A stretch of DNA of 64,000 nt from Chara braunii. Taxonomy: Eukaryota > Streptophyta > Charophyceae > Charales > Characeae. Shown one piece after another: positions 41,975 through 54,287 of this stretch (the first letter of the stretch is position 1; every line of letters starts with the position of its first letter). Below the pieces are notes generated by a model. That model was not told where the DNA came from. It ran no database searches and saw only the letters and a program-made list of their open reading frames with translations. The DNA lies in contig BFEA01000193.1 of assembly GCA_003427395.1 (NCBI GenBank), forward strand, positions 2,071,839-2,135,838, read 5' to 3'. Both the position numbers and the translations under genes were made by a program.

Positions 41975-42300
41975 TACACTTTTTTTTTTTTTTTTCTTTC
42001 TTTCTCAAATACTTTAATCTTTCACGACCTACCTACCACCACTCCTAAGTTTATACAGGGGACCCTTGCAAACATACCTATCTACCTCTCTTGGTGAACA
42101 GAGGTTACCTCTCTCCATGGAGGGAGGTAATTGCATGTGTGCCTCTTGCACTTGTGGTTTAGGGTGCAGGGTTGAGGCCGTGGAGGGGGTCCGACTAACA
42201 CAAGGACCAAACATTTGCTAGTAGTTGCGCCCCTCTTTACATCTTTCCCCACTCCCATAGAGTAACAACAGGGCCTCATTCCTCTTCACCTCCCTCCCAT
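41975..42300 (-). mobile_element. SINE-like element, body and A-tail
   Basis: It shares CCTATACAGGGGACCC-like, CTACCTCTC, GGTTTAGGGTG/GAGGCCG and GACTAACACAAGGACC blocks with 43032 and 44116. The T run at 41978-42001 is the A-tail on minus. No tRNA head preserved. Confidence 0.65.
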
Positions 42301-42419
42301 TCTTTGGGGCGAAACATTGTGAATACACGACTCATCGCATGCAAATGAGAACGAATCATCCACTACAACATGGAACCGTCATAATATGAGAGAAGGTTAA
42401 CAACAGTCGTATTTTTCAT

Positions 42420-42880
42420 CACCACTTCAGGACACCCTTCAAAACTTCAGGATGCAGCCTGCCTAAAGAGGTGGTTTTCAAGGTCTTCGGACCTTTCACC
42501 ACTTCAGGACACCCTTCACCACTTCAAGATGCAGCCTGCCTAAACAGGTGGTTTTCAGGGTCTTTGGACCTTTCACCACTTCAGGATGATTCAGGTCTGA
42601 AAATCCTAAATGGTCCTGAAGTGGTGAAAGCTTCGAAAACCCTGAAAACCATCTGTTTAGGCAGGCTGCATCCTGAAGTGGTGAAGGGTGGTTTTCATGG
42701 TCATCGGACCTTTCACCACTTCAGGACCATTCATGATTTTTAGACTGCAAAAAACTCTTCACTTGACCACTTCAGGACACCCTTCACCACTTCATGATGC
42801 AACCTGCCTAAACATGTGGTTTTCAGGGTTTTCGGACATTTCACCACTTCAGGACCATTCATGATTTTTAGACTGCCAAA
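42420..42880. repeat. ACTTCAGGA-type tandem and inverted repeat
   Basis: A unit of about 77 bases (GGTGGTTTTCAGGGTCTT, CGGACCTTTCACCACTTCAG, GATGCAGCCTGCCTAAACA) recurs about five times, one copy inverted. Bases 42511-42586 and 42614-42689 are inverted arms of about 76 bases around a 27-base spacer. Confidence 0.9.
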
Positions 42881-43031
42881 AACTCTCACTTCAGAATTTT
42901 CATTCCTGAATTTTCAGCTACCCGATAACCGCTTGTGCATAATATTTATCTTTTCTGCATCCGTTGAGTGGTGCGGCGAGGCCCTGGACTCAGGTGACAA
43001 TTTCAACAGTTCAGGGGGTATATACAATTTC

Positions 43032-43545
43032 TTTTTTTTTTTTCTTTTTTTTTAAACTAAGCTATATTCTGTTAATTTCACCTTTCACTATCTACCTATC
43101 ACTACTTCTAAGCCTATACAGGGGACCCTGCAAGCATAGCTACCTCTCACTGCGTGTTGCAACCTGCCCTAATCGTCAGTGGTTAGGGAGTAGGGTGGGG
43201 CCGCAGTTGGGGGGGGGCGACTAACACAAAGACTGAGCATTTTGTCATTAGTTGCTTCTACCATCGACTTCCCCCCCTCCCCCATCAAGTAGCAGCAGTG
43301 GCTATGGCCAACACTCTCCCACACACCACACACAACCTACTCACACTCACTCTCACACTTACTCTCACACTCACTCTCACACCCGTGTTGGTCATTAACC
43401 CTATTAATACCGATTAGTAGCATCAAACAAACTATCACAGTCGGTTGACACTAAGTGCGCCGTAGGTGCTCATGGGGCTCGAACCCCCAACCTCTTGAAT
43501 GCCACTTGTGTGCTGGACCAACTGAGCTAGGCCGCTAGATCCTTC
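43032..43545 (-). mobile_element. tRNA-derived SINE
   Basis: On minus: a head at 43545-43450 with GCGGCCTAGCTCAGTTGGTC (A box) and GGGTTCGAGCCCCATGAG (B box), a body with ACACAAAGAC, GGCCGCAGTT and CCTATACAGGGGACC blocks, and an A-tail (T run at 43032-43053 on plus). Complete pol III-type promoter and tail. Confidence 0.8.
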
Positions 43546-43928
43546 TTATGCATGTCATCCTTTTTTTTTCTTTGGGGGGGGGGGGGGGGGGCGGGCGGGG
43601 AAACAATACAATTCTTATCTGCATTATGTGCCAATGAAAGCAGAAGGAACATAGAATGATAGTGGTGACTCCAACCAATGGACCAGATTTTACCAGCTGA
43701 CCAGTCTGAATTAAAAAGTAAAACGGTATGCTAACAAATGATGCAGGCATGATGAAAATCATTGAGAAACATGTAAGCTACTGTAACCCTTGCCATAATA
43801 ACTACCACTTTGCCTCAAAACTATGACGAAATCCAAACTCGAATGATTTTGTACAAGGGGCGTTGGACCTGTTTTCCATTTTTTATATAAAAAAAAACTC
43901 CAGTGGATGATAGGGATGCTGGTAAGTA

Positions 43929-43985
43929 TGTGTGTCATCCTTGCGCATAGGCCATGCTAATCTTCTTTGTATCGTTCCAATTTTA
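43929..43985 (-). pseudogene. U6 snRNA fragment, 57 bases
   Basis: The minus strand reads TAAAATTGGAACGATACAAA, GAAGATTAGCATGGCC, TATGCGCAAGGATGACACA. It matches U6 with few substitutions: ACAGAGA has become ACAAAGA and CCCCTGCGC has become CCTATGCGC. It lacks the 5' stem-loop and 3' tail. Degraded copy. Confidence 0.92.
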
Positions 43986-44115
43986 ACAAATGAAAAAAAA
44001 TGATTGTGTGATAATTTCAACAGTTCATCTACTATTATTATTTTTTTTTTTTTTTTTGAAAACTCATTCAAAGTCTAAAGAGGAATAAATATACTTGGAT
44101 AAGCTGCGTTTTTTT

Positions 44116-44132
44116 TTTTTTTTTAGATGCCT

Positions 44133-44183
<51 letters not shown>

Positions 44184-44695
44184 TAAGCTAGATTTTTTTA
44201 TCTATTTCACTACCCACCTACCACTACTCCTAAGCCTATACAGGGGACCCCTGCAAGCATAGTCACCTCTCACCCCCCCCTAATTGGTGGTGGTGAGGGA
44301 GTAGAGTGGGGCCGCTCGTGGGGGGGACCGGCTAACACAAAGACAGAGCATTTTGCCAGTAATTGCGCCTCCCATCTACTTCCTCAATCCCCACTACCCT
44401 GGAGGCGCCCATTGGGAAGTTAACTAATGCAAAGACAAACATTTTGTGCGCCTCCCATCTACCCCCCCCCGTAGAGTAACAACAGTGTCCATGACCAACA
44501 CTGTTCGCAACCCACACACACACTCAAGCACACCTATGGTGGCCAAGGACCCTATCAATACCAAATGGGCAGAGCAAGCCAATATCTCAATTGGTTGGCA
44601 CCAAGAGTGTCACGGGTGGTCACTGGGGGTTAAAGCCACAACCTCCTGAATGTCACTTTGATGCCTAACCAACCGAGCTATGCTGCTTGCTCTTA
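44116..44695 (-). mobile_element. tRNA-derived SINE, second full copy
   Basis: On minus the head at 44695-44610 has GCATAGCTCGGTTGGTTAGG (A box) and a weakened B box (GTGGCTTTAACCCCC). The body shares ACACAAAGAC, GGGGCCGCT and CCTATACAGGGGACCCC blocks with the copy at 43032 and has an internal duplication of GCGCCTCCCATCTAC. Long A-tail (T run at 44136-44180 on plus). Confidence 0.75.
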
Positions 44696-45317
44696 TTTTG
44701 CTTCTACATCCAGACTATCTATGTTTTTTTTTTTTTTTTCCAAAACACGAAGCAATTCATTATATGTTGGGAATCCAGCCCAACTTCGCTCATATCATAG
44801 ACCAAAGTCTGTGGGCTGAGTAAGGCACACTAACCAAGTTTATCCTTGACCGCAACATTCTTAGTCCATTCTAAAACCGAAAAAAAAAAAAACCAAAAAA
44901 GGAAAGTTTTTCCCTACCAATACTTACATCAACGTAATTATCGGGCTAACCTTGAATGTCTATCTATGAATGTAGCTACAAGTAACTATATGCAACTGCA
45001 AGAAGAGAGGAGATGCGGAAACCAAACTAATTTCCTCAGTCTATTAACCTCATTTCACCAACTTATATACAACCAACAACAGTCAAGTTGATTGTCCACG
45101 GTTCCTATTGTAATTTCAATCCACACATCCTCCGCTTTATTTCATGTTGGTTATCAAAACAAAAAGTCAATTTTACAGAACGAAAGCCGAAAACTTTAAA
45201 CCATCAGTACTTTCTAAGCTCACAACGATAAACAAGTTGCGACAATGATGAATGGACGGACAAATACATTGGCGCGTCGGTTTATATGAATAGAAGTGTT
45301 TCTATTTTATTTTTTCC

Positions 45318-45360
45318 CTCGGTCGATATATGGGGCAAGTACTAGTGTTTAACTACAGAA
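45318..45360. repeat. fragment related to the end of the MITE at 32189
   Basis: GGGCAAGTACTAGTG followed by TTTAACTACAGA parallels GGGCCAAGTACTGGTG and its flank GTTTAACTACAAA at 32356-32384, so the shared unit extends past the MITE terminus. Confidence 0.6.
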
Positions 45361-45479
45361 GTTGCCCATGCAATTATTTTCGAAAAAAGTTTCCCATCGA
45401 GCATAAAAAAATTTCAATGCTTTTGCACAATAACCTTTTTTGTGCAATTGAAATTCCAACTCTGTAAAAATTATTTGTT

Positions 45480-48400
45480 ACATGTTAAATTTAATTTGTG
45501 CTCTCACCATCAGTGCCGTGAGATCTTGTCCCCTTCTAACCGTTGAGTTACTGAGTGTCCATAAAACCCTCAGAATGACTCCCCTGAATGTTTCCTCAAT
45601 GTATACATATCGGGAGGATAGTGATGTTCTTCAAGACGCTTCTCCCATTAGGACAACTGATTATACGAACATGTTTTGAGTGTTGACACTGACATTTACT
45701 CGTATCTCTACCAATCCCAAAAGAGTCTAGACAAGTCACAAAGGAGGGCAAAGTGTTTGATGTTTTTCATCATAGCATCTGAATACAACTTGCATCCATG
45801 ATAGCCTCTTAGAGTTCATCGAGCACACTAAGTAACCACTGGGAGAGTCAGATGCATAATCAGCGACAACAAACATGCATGTTTGACCACCACTAAAGTC
45901 TAAATCCATCAACATTTTCTAGAAGGTTGACAAGGCATCAGTAAAGAGAAACGAGGAATCGGAGATCCAAGAGGACACAATCCACCTTTTCACCACGTCC
46001 CTATTAACATATACATACGATGTAGGAATTTGATACCCGATTTGGTGGAGTAACGATGTAGTGGGATCAATTGGGGGTTGCGCATCGGGTGTTTTAAAGC
46101 CCAATCTCTAGGGTCCATAACAACACATAGGCAAGTGTATCTAAACAAAAGGGTTTATAGCAATTACCATATTTTATAACACACACATGTTGTAGTTGGT
46201 CTATCGGTGGGAGAGGGGAGTTGTGGGAGGGCAGGTGCAAGCAATAAGCAAGCGAGGATTTACCACCTTGCACATCCCAATAGGAGAAGGGTATATCAGC
46301 CGTAACTAAATACTCTTTAATTTCTCATAATGTACAGAGGATCATCATCATAAACGTGTTTCTATCACATCCCTTTTGTTAACACCAATCCTGGTTTGAG
46401 GATGTTCACCCTTGATTGTGGTATCGATTACCTCAATTCTAGAATATTTTGTGGTTGAGGCCATAGGGCTAAGAAAAATAGGGTTAGCATGGAAAAAACT
46501 CTCAATCCATTGTTGCCCAATCCCACATATTTGCTTAGGTCCCTATGCAACACGACAACCATACATCACGAAAAACCCTCACTCCAAGACATGTAAATGG
46601 GTGGTTCACTAAATACAAGCTCGGTTGATGTTCAAATATTGGTTTTGTAAGCAGAAGTTCAACGATCATCCGTGAGGGTTGCAAGGCAGGACCAGGTTTT
46701 GAGAATCCCAACCCAGATACAGTCCTACATCTACTTGCACAAATAAACAGGGGGAAAAAATAAAAGTCATAAATAGTGAAAATTATTCTACTCTCCAAAG
46801 GAAAAAAAAATAAAAAATGTTGACAGTTGTTGTCAAGCACAGAGGAGACTTACCGCAGTTGCTCAAGACAAACGACTGGATAACAACATAACAATCTTTT
46901 GTTTAGGGTATAGTACTACCAATCCACCTCTTCTTTTGGGTTCTGTAATGTCCTCTCATGCAACTTTAGGTTGAAAAGTATCTTGAGTCGCTTTCCCCTT
47001 CTACAAATAATGGAGGATGAGTCCAACTGAAAAATAACTTTTTGGTATCGTACATTGGACAAAATAGAATTACTCAATACCAGTTTTTTGTCAAATAGGT
47101 TGATCTCTTTGAGCATGGTCGAGCGCTGCAACGTCGAACGAATGGTTGACATCGCATACGACAGATCAACCATTAATTGAGGTGTCCTGAATAATTGATA
47201 GCTCAATAACATTTTTTGTTGTGTTAGGACCACCACCCTCAAACCCCTTGCACCCTTGGTAGCACAAGCACTGAGGATTTTCATCAGTTCACCACCGCCT
47301 ATAAAATTTGACAGAGCATTGCAGTTCAATACTCTCTTATGAGGCCCGAAAAGCATGATATGACAATGGAATAAACGCTACAGAGTCATTTGCGAAAGCC
47401 TCAGACTTGATGTGGTGTTCAAAAGTCAAAATAAATATAGGAAGATTCAAATTTGCCTAATCATTATTAATCAACATTTGCATTATTTCAATACAATAAA
47501 TATGAATAAGGAGTCGACGGACATCTTTGCTAACCTAGATGCAAACATAGGTTGAGACAGCGCACCATTCACACCAAACAACGAAGCCGCATTATGCAAC
47601 AACCCATGCACCACCATCTTGAATTTTAACCCGAACTCGAATGATGACAAGGTTATCTTTAGACACTCTTAATTAAACTTTGTCATACATTTTTTTCAAA
47701 TTCAACAAAATTACCGCAAGTTACTGCCACTAATTTCATTCGTTGTTCGACTATCATCACATTGTGAGAATTGACCTGTCCGACAGCAAACCAGTCAGAG
47801 AACGATGTATGGATGTTCTTAGCGCAACTTGTCGTCAGCCTACAAAAATTTATGGAAAACATATATATTGCACAAACATAAGTGTGATTGACTGATAATT
47901 ACAAACATCTGTGAGGTCATTTTTTAAGGGAACGAAAGTGACAATACCCACTAGAGTTTGTTGCGATAGTGGTTCCATGCAGCCGAACAAATATATATCA
48001 TCTCGAATAAGAAAAACTATTTGTACAACAAGAGGGCAAACCATCAACACCTTACATTTTGTGAATTGCTAAAGATCTGATAGTTTTCGCCACCCCATGA
48101 ATATTAATATTTTTTTTTAAGACTCCATTTATTGCAAAGTCGACGCACGTTCTACTCTCGACCATACAACGTCATGATGCTGAAACAACGATCGAGTTTC
48201 TGTGTATTATACTTGCAACGCAAACAAACTTCCATAATATAAAGATACATTAATAACTATTATTTGAGTATCTAACGTTAAACATACGTGTTACAAAAAT
48301 GAATGACGTTAAATATACGTGTTACAAAAATAAATGATGTATAGTCAATATCAATCGAAGAATCAAAGTCGTATTTAATTATTAAAAAAAAAGACAGTTA

Positions 48401-49100
48401 TTCGGTGCTTTGAAAAGTCACGTTATTTACTTTCAATGTGTCACCATTCAGATAGTCGATTGCGTTATGAATGTCAATTTATGTCGAATACATTCCATCA
48501 CTGTCATAAAAGTACGACTATTTGTGTTTGGCAGTGCGACTTGACCCATCACAACTGCCAATCATTATTCGACATCGTTAGTTGCAATCGAGAGTTAATA
48601 ATAAATATCTAAACCCTTTAGATACAATTCTTTTAAGACTGTATTGAAACCAATTAGACAATGAGGCAAAAACATCACAACCGATTTCTATTTAATCCAT
48701 AATTAATTTACAAAATGACAAAAAAATTATGTTACCTGAGCGGACGTCCTAGATCCCTTTCAACGTCTAGGATGTCCGCTTGGACAACCGGGCCAAACAT
48801 ATAACCGGAGCCCTCTATCCGAACCTACATAAAAATATCGTTTTTTTTTTTTTTTGAAACTTTTTTATGGATGTTTTTGTGGATAAGGCATATGCGAATA
48901 CCTTTTTGCACCGTTATGATAAGTTGAAAAAAAAAAAAAAATCTCTTAATATGGTGGTGTAAAAAATATGCTTTCCACGTTTCTATGCTGTTTTTTAAAG
49001 TTTTTCTGTTTTTTTTTTCCTTTTTTTTATTTCAGTTTTTATTTTTTTTTGAAAAAAATTCTTATGGTTCTTTGAGAAGTAAGATATACCCTTCTAAGAT
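45480..49100. other. AT-rich DNA, no recognised gene
   Basis: The longest open segment is 46916-47356 on minus (146 codons, Leu/Ile/Ser/Lys-rich, e.g. LMVDLSYAMSTIRSTLQRST), which I cannot assign. It might belong to the same decayed hAT-like element as 49700-51800, but no diagnostic motif is visible. The palindrome-like CTAGGATGTCCGCT/AGCGGACGTCCTAG at about 48740-48782 stands out. Confidence 0.4.
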
Positions 49101-49109
49101 TGCGATGAA

Positions 49110-49205
49110 ACAAAAAATACATCCTCCTCCTCTTCGACTTCCTCCTCTACCACCTCCTCTACCTCCTCCTCGACCTCCTCCTCTACCTTCTCCTCTCCCC
49201 CTACT
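49110..49205. repeat. (TCC/TAC)n trinucleotide-rich tract
   Basis: Imperfect CCTCCTC triplets; Glu/Val-rich reading on minus is compositional. Confidence 0.85.
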
Positions 49206-49699
49206 ATTTTTCTTGATGAGCAAACTTGCCCCAATTTTTTTTTTTTGATTTTTTTTTTTGGCCAAATTTTTTTTGTCAGGGAACTTGGACAACAACTCTC
49301 TGACTGTTTCCCGGAGACGTTCGGGGGAGACATTTCTGGATCAGACAACTGGAATCCTAGCAAAAATATTAAGTTTTGACCACCATTTTGACCGAAATAC
49401 TTTATTTTCCTCGACCCGAATCGTAGGATAAAAAAAAAAAAATGATCAAAAAAAATATGTCCATAAACACTCAACACTAAGCCTAATCTCAACATTTAAG
49501 CATTTAAAAATATTGTTGACAATGCTCTTGTACCAATGGACACTAACATCTTCTTGTGTCAATATGTCTTCTAACAATCATAAGTCATGGATTCCACTCC
49601 TGTTTGACCAACTGGGTTCTTTTTAAGCTGTAGAGCAAGCCATCTCAAACTTAATGCGCCGTTGATAGCATGCAGTGAGATTCATAATCATGTCAATAA

Positions 49700-50368
49700 A
49701 GGAGAAATACAAGATATTAGACCTTCGTTGATCAATGGTCACAGTGAATCTGACCCAGTCAATAGCCGCATAAGGACACATCTTATGGACAAAGGTCAGT
49801 CACTTCTAAATTCCATGAAAAATCGAATGCGACATATGATTCTCTTAAAACTCGAAAAATAAGATGACAAATGTTCATTCGTTTGAGACGTCTGCTAATA
49901 ATTTGAGGTCGTCAACGACCGCCAAAACGTTAAGCATAACACCGAACACTCTTTCACTGCACACATCGCATTTTGTCTGGATCCCGCTAAAATTGATACT
50001 CAAACGTGATGATTTGACGATTGCTGTACATTGTCATCATGTGTCACTACTACAGTTTAAAGACGTACAATGGAACACATGGTTGTTGCTACGCAACTGA
50101 AAACCGCTATGCCTATGTGTTCAACCAACGAAAGTAAATTTTTATCAGTGTTTTGTTGAGACTCAGTGATTATGACCTCCGACTGCATAACACCAAACTA
50201 CGGTTGTTGCATAATTTCAGTCTATTTCAAACAAGTTTTTTGCATCTCTCCTTCCTGGTAAAGATTGTTGTTTTTCATATCTGCCCACTTCTCCTCACTT
50301 GCGGTGGCAACCAAATCCCGACCAATTTTTTTTTTTTAAATCATCTCTAACCATATGCAAGCTAGATT

Positions 50369-50405
<37 letters not shown>

Positions 50406-51800
50406 TATATATTTGTATTATTTTTTGCACGAGAGAGTAGAACAGTTCAAAACAAATTGAATAACTATATTATTATAATATCATAAACAAAATTTCATAT
50501 CGTACTCACAAGCCATTACAACGATAGTGTGATTTATAATATGTAACACTTAAAAAAAAAAAAAAAAAAAAAAAATAGCCAACCAACAACCAAAATAAAC
50601 TTTTTTTTTTAGGTACCATATATACAAATCACTGCTCATCAAAATTTTGTTTGATCTCACAAAAAAAAAAGTAATTCACAATCAAAGGATTTTAGTCATT
50701 ATTTTCTTCGTGATCATATTCTCAACGTCATAAAAGTTGCACTCGCTCTTGGAGGCAAAGGTTGACACACTCAAAATTAAGCACGTTGTACAGACTGTGA
50801 ACGATAAATAAGGCGGCAAGAGTTACTCATTTACAGTTTTGACTGTACAACCCTACGCCTTCCATCAAGGCAAACTACTAAAAATCCTCTTTCCATCTTT
50901 GCTTAGTTTTAAATTGAATTATAACTCAATTTTCTTTCTTAATTTGTTTCCCAATTATAGCAGTGGTGCCCCAACTATAATATTTTTCTTTCTTCTTCGT
51001 TTTTTTAACTTTCAAAAGTTATGACCCCAAAGGTTTTTTTGCATCACTTTTACGTGAACGTCATCAGTTTTAGAAATGACTACCCCATTGGAGACCGCTA
51101 CAATAACTTCATACATTATTTCCTCTAGGTGTGACATACCTATTTTTGTTGGACAAGCGAACCTTAAAAATCTTATTCCTGTCTTTTTATCGAGGGTTTA
51201 GAAATGCAACCACAAAATTTGACTCCCCCGACCGCCATTTCTCAATGAGTACCGCTTTTATCAATATTTTGATTTCTAAAATTTTCTTGAAATCAGATGA
51301 ATAAGAATTTTTTTTTTGTTCGTCTCAACGTTATGAGCTTTGAAAAGGATGTCACAATGCTCCAACAAAGCATGACACTCAAAGGGAATAAGGTGCTGTG
51401 TAGGTTCCAAAACTTCTCCAACTTTAATATGGCTTCGTAAAATCGAGTGAAGAAATGTGACCATTAAACAAAAAAATTATCGATCAATCCTTCCAAATTA
51501 CACTATAACTTATGTGTTTTCTGAACTTTTTCGTTACAATACTGTTCACTTCAATATAATTATGAATGACGTTATTTAACAAAAGCAAAAGACAATTCCA
51601 CCTTGTTGAATTTTGTCGTTTTAAAGTTATTTTAAGACTATTTTGCAAATTCGCTTGCGTAAAAAACGCACATCCTTGCAACGATCAACGATATCATAAA
51701 CATGTAGAGCTTTGTCATAATACATGACAAAAACACACATTTTGCCAGCATTGTTTTTGATAGATACCATATGTGCCAGATGGAAAACTCTATAAACTTG
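49700..51800 (-). pseudogene. decayed hAT-family transposase
   Basis: hAT transposases excise and insert elements with 8-bp target duplications. On minus, about 51780-51484 reads FVMYYDKALHVYDIVDRCKD then FFTQANLQNSLKITLKRQNS and TRWNCLLLLLNNVIHNYIEV. The K-x-x-x-S/N-T-R-W-N segment is diagnostic of the hAT catalytic core. Next, ILRSHIKVGEVLEPTQHL (51450-51390) and VVAFLNPR (about 51200) match the F-L-D-P-R block; at about 49970-49880 CSERVFGVMLNVL resembles the C-terminal S-E-R-x-F dimerisation motif. Many stops. It lies immediately left of the non-autonomous hAT-like cluster. Confidence 0.5.
50371..50402. repeat. (TA)n microsatellite
   Basis: About 16 TA units. Another at 51933-51968 next to (GT)n, and one at 52754-52771 beside an element end. 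Confidence 0.95.
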
Positions 51801-51919
51801 AGGGTTTATACCCCATCACAAGTAAAAACAATACCCACAAAACCAACAAAGGTGTGTCATAACCATAAAATACACTCTAGACACGTCGCTAGCACTAGAG
51901 GCACCACATAGCCACGTAC

Positions 51920-51970
<51 letters not shown>

Positions 51971-51993
51971 TCACAAACAGATATATATATATA

Positions 51994-52753
51994 CAGGGTC
52001 ACCAGCCCGTACATACGGAGGTCCCCAGGCAGACCTCCGTACGTACGGGCGTTCGGGGTCCCGTACGCGGTCCGAACCCGACGGCGTTCGGCCCCCGCCA
52101 AAAATTATTTCGGGGCCTAAAAATAATGATTTTTTCCTGAATTGTTTTTTGTGAGTTCTCTATGACGTGCGGCACATGCCTATAAATTTTCAAGTCATTT
52201 GGCTACGCCAAATAAGAATTACAAATCGCCAAAGATGGCGGTGTCAAAATGTGCTCGCCCACGTATTTTTTTACTTTTTAGTAGTTTTTACTTTTTGTTT
52301 TCACTTTAGTTCGGGGTCTAAACAATTTTATTATCTTTTGAATTTTTTTTAGTGGGTTTTGTATTATGTGAAGCACAAATCGGTAAATTTGCAGGGCATT
52401 TAGCTATGCCAAACAAAAATGAAAAATCGGCAAAGATAGCGGTGTCGAAAACATGCTCGCGCACTCACTAAATTTAATTCTAATTTTATTTTTATTTATT
52501 TTTATTATTAGTATTTGTTTTCCATATTTAAATTTTTATTTCAAATTTGGTAAGGAATTCGGATGTAATGCTCAGGCAAATCTTGTTTAATTTATTTTTC
52601 TCAATTGCATATCTTTTTTTCAGATGTTTTTGATGACTTGTTTTTTTTTTTTTTTTTTTTTTTGGGTCCAAGTTCGGCCCGAACGGCCGAACGCATTCCC
52701 AAGGGGTCCCATACGTTCGGGCGTTCGGCCCCTCCCGAACGCCGGTTACCCTG
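51994..52753 (+). mobile_element. non-autonomous hAT-like element E1, 760 bp, TSD TATATATA
   Basis: Termini CAGGGTCACCAGCCCGTAC and GAACGCCGGTTACCCTG are short inverted repeats (CAGGGTMACC) of the hAT kind. Both sides carry TATATATA, though the site is an AT microsatellite, so this duplication alone is weak. The left 130 bases are a GTACG-rich palindromic block, the right 90 a TTCGG-rich block; the AT-rich middle has TGTCAAAATGTGCTCGCCC-type sentences seen in all family copies. No coding capacity. Confidence 0.8.
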
Positions 52754-52861
52754 TATATATATATATATATATCGTCAAATAGAACTGCCCGGTAAACCGT
52801 AGGCAGAGAGGGAGAAGAGGACAACAAAAGAGGGGCAGTGACAAACAGTTTTGTCGGAGTT

Positions 52862-53572
52862 TCACCGANTTTTTTGGTACACATTCGGCCCGAACGACCG
52901 AACGCATCCCCAAGGGGTCCCATACGTTCGGGAGTTCGGGTTCGGGTGTTCGGCCCGTCACGAACGCCGGTTACCCGTTCCGGCGTTCGGGCCAAATGCG
53001 GACCCATAAAAAAAAAAAAAAAAGATATGTTATGAAGAAAAATAAATTAAACAATATTTGCCTGACCAAATCCCTTGCCAAATTTGAAATAAAAATAAAA
53101 TACGAAAAATAAATACTAATTTTTTTTTTTTTTTGAATTTAGTGAGTGTGCGAGCACGTTTTCGACACCGCTATCTTTGACAATTTTTTTTTTTTTGTTT
53201 GGCATAGCTAAATGCCCTGAAAATTTACATATGTGTACTTCACTTAATGAAAAACCCACTAAAAAAGTTTCAAAAAATAATAAAATTGTTTAGATCCCGA
53301 ACTAAAGTGAAAACAAAAAGTAAAAAGTGAAAAAAAACGTTAGCAATTTTTAATTCTTATTTGGATGAGCTAAATGACTTGAACATTTATAGGCATTTAC
53401 CTCACTTCATAGAGAACTCACAAAAAAACGTTCAGAAAAACAAAATTATTTTTAGGCCCTAAAATATTTTTTGGCGAGGGCCGAAAGTCGTCAGGTTCGA
53501 ACCCCGTACGGGACCCGGAACGCCCGTACGTACGGAGGTCTGCCCGGGGACCTCCGTACGTACGGGCTGGTG
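52862..53572 (-). mobile_element. hAT-like element fragment E2, inverted
   Basis: It carries the TTCGG-type end twice in head-to-head fashion around 52974 (GGTTACCC then GTTCCGGCGTTCGG). The AT-rich middle runs inverted relative to E1 (GTGCGAGCACGTTTTCGACA), and the GTACG-type end lies at about 53470-53572. The left terminus is truncated. Confidence 0.7.
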
Positions 53573-53630
53573 TCCGGGGTCCCGTACGTGTTTCGAACCT
53601 GACGACATTCGACCCCCGCCAAAAATTATT
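53471..53630. repeat. palindrome formed by two fused GTACG-type ends
   Basis: Arms of about 75 bases (CGTCAGGTTCGAA, CGTACGGGACCC, CCCGTACGTACGGAGGT and their inverses) meet at CTGCCCGGGG. It marks where E2 and E3 share or abut the same end. Confidence 0.85.
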
Positions 53631-54270
53631 TCGAGGCCTAAATGGTTTTTTTTTTTTTGACTTTTTTTTTCTGAGTTCTTTATGACGTGAGGTACATGCC
53701 TATAATGTTTTAAGTCATTTGGCTTGTCCAAATAATAATTAAAAATCGCCAAAGGTGGCGGTGTCAAAACGTGCTCGCCCACGTTTTTTTTCATTTTTTG
53801 CTTTTTATTTTTATTTGAGTTCGGGGTCTAAACAATTTTATTATTTTTGGAAACTTTTTTAGTGGGTTTTGCATTATGAGAAGGAGAAGTGCACATTTGT
53901 AAATTTTCAGGGCATTAAGCTATGCCAAAAAAAAAAAAAATCGCCAAAGATAGCGGTGTCGAAAATGTGCTCGCGCGCTCACTAATTTTTTTTTATATTA
54001 TTTTTTATTATTTTTTATTATTTTTTATTATTAGTATTTATTATTATTATTATTTTTTTAATTTCAAATTTGGTAAGGAATTCGGATGTAATGCTGATGC
54101 ACATCTTGTTTAGTTTATTTTTCTTTATAACATATTTTTTTTCACTCTTTTTTTTTTTTTTTTTTTTTTGGGTCCACGTTCAGCCCGAACGACCGAACAC
54201 ATCCCCAACGGGTCCCATACGTTCGGGCCTTCGGGTTCGGGCGTTCGGCCCGTCCCGAATGCCGGTTACC
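53540..54270 (+). mobile_element. hAT-like element fragment E3
   Basis: The GTACG-type left end, AT-rich middle and TTCGG-type right end (GAATGCCGGTTACCCTA) are in the same order as E1. Its terminal G is mutated and the left terminus is merged with E2. Only 17 bases separate it from E4. Confidence 0.75.
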
Positions 54271-54287
54271 CTATATATATGCGTGTG

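Noticed and set aside
46916-47356. 146-codon minus-strand frame as a host gene
   Set aside because: No domain, start context or neighbouring exon could be recognised; kept only as an unassigned segment.
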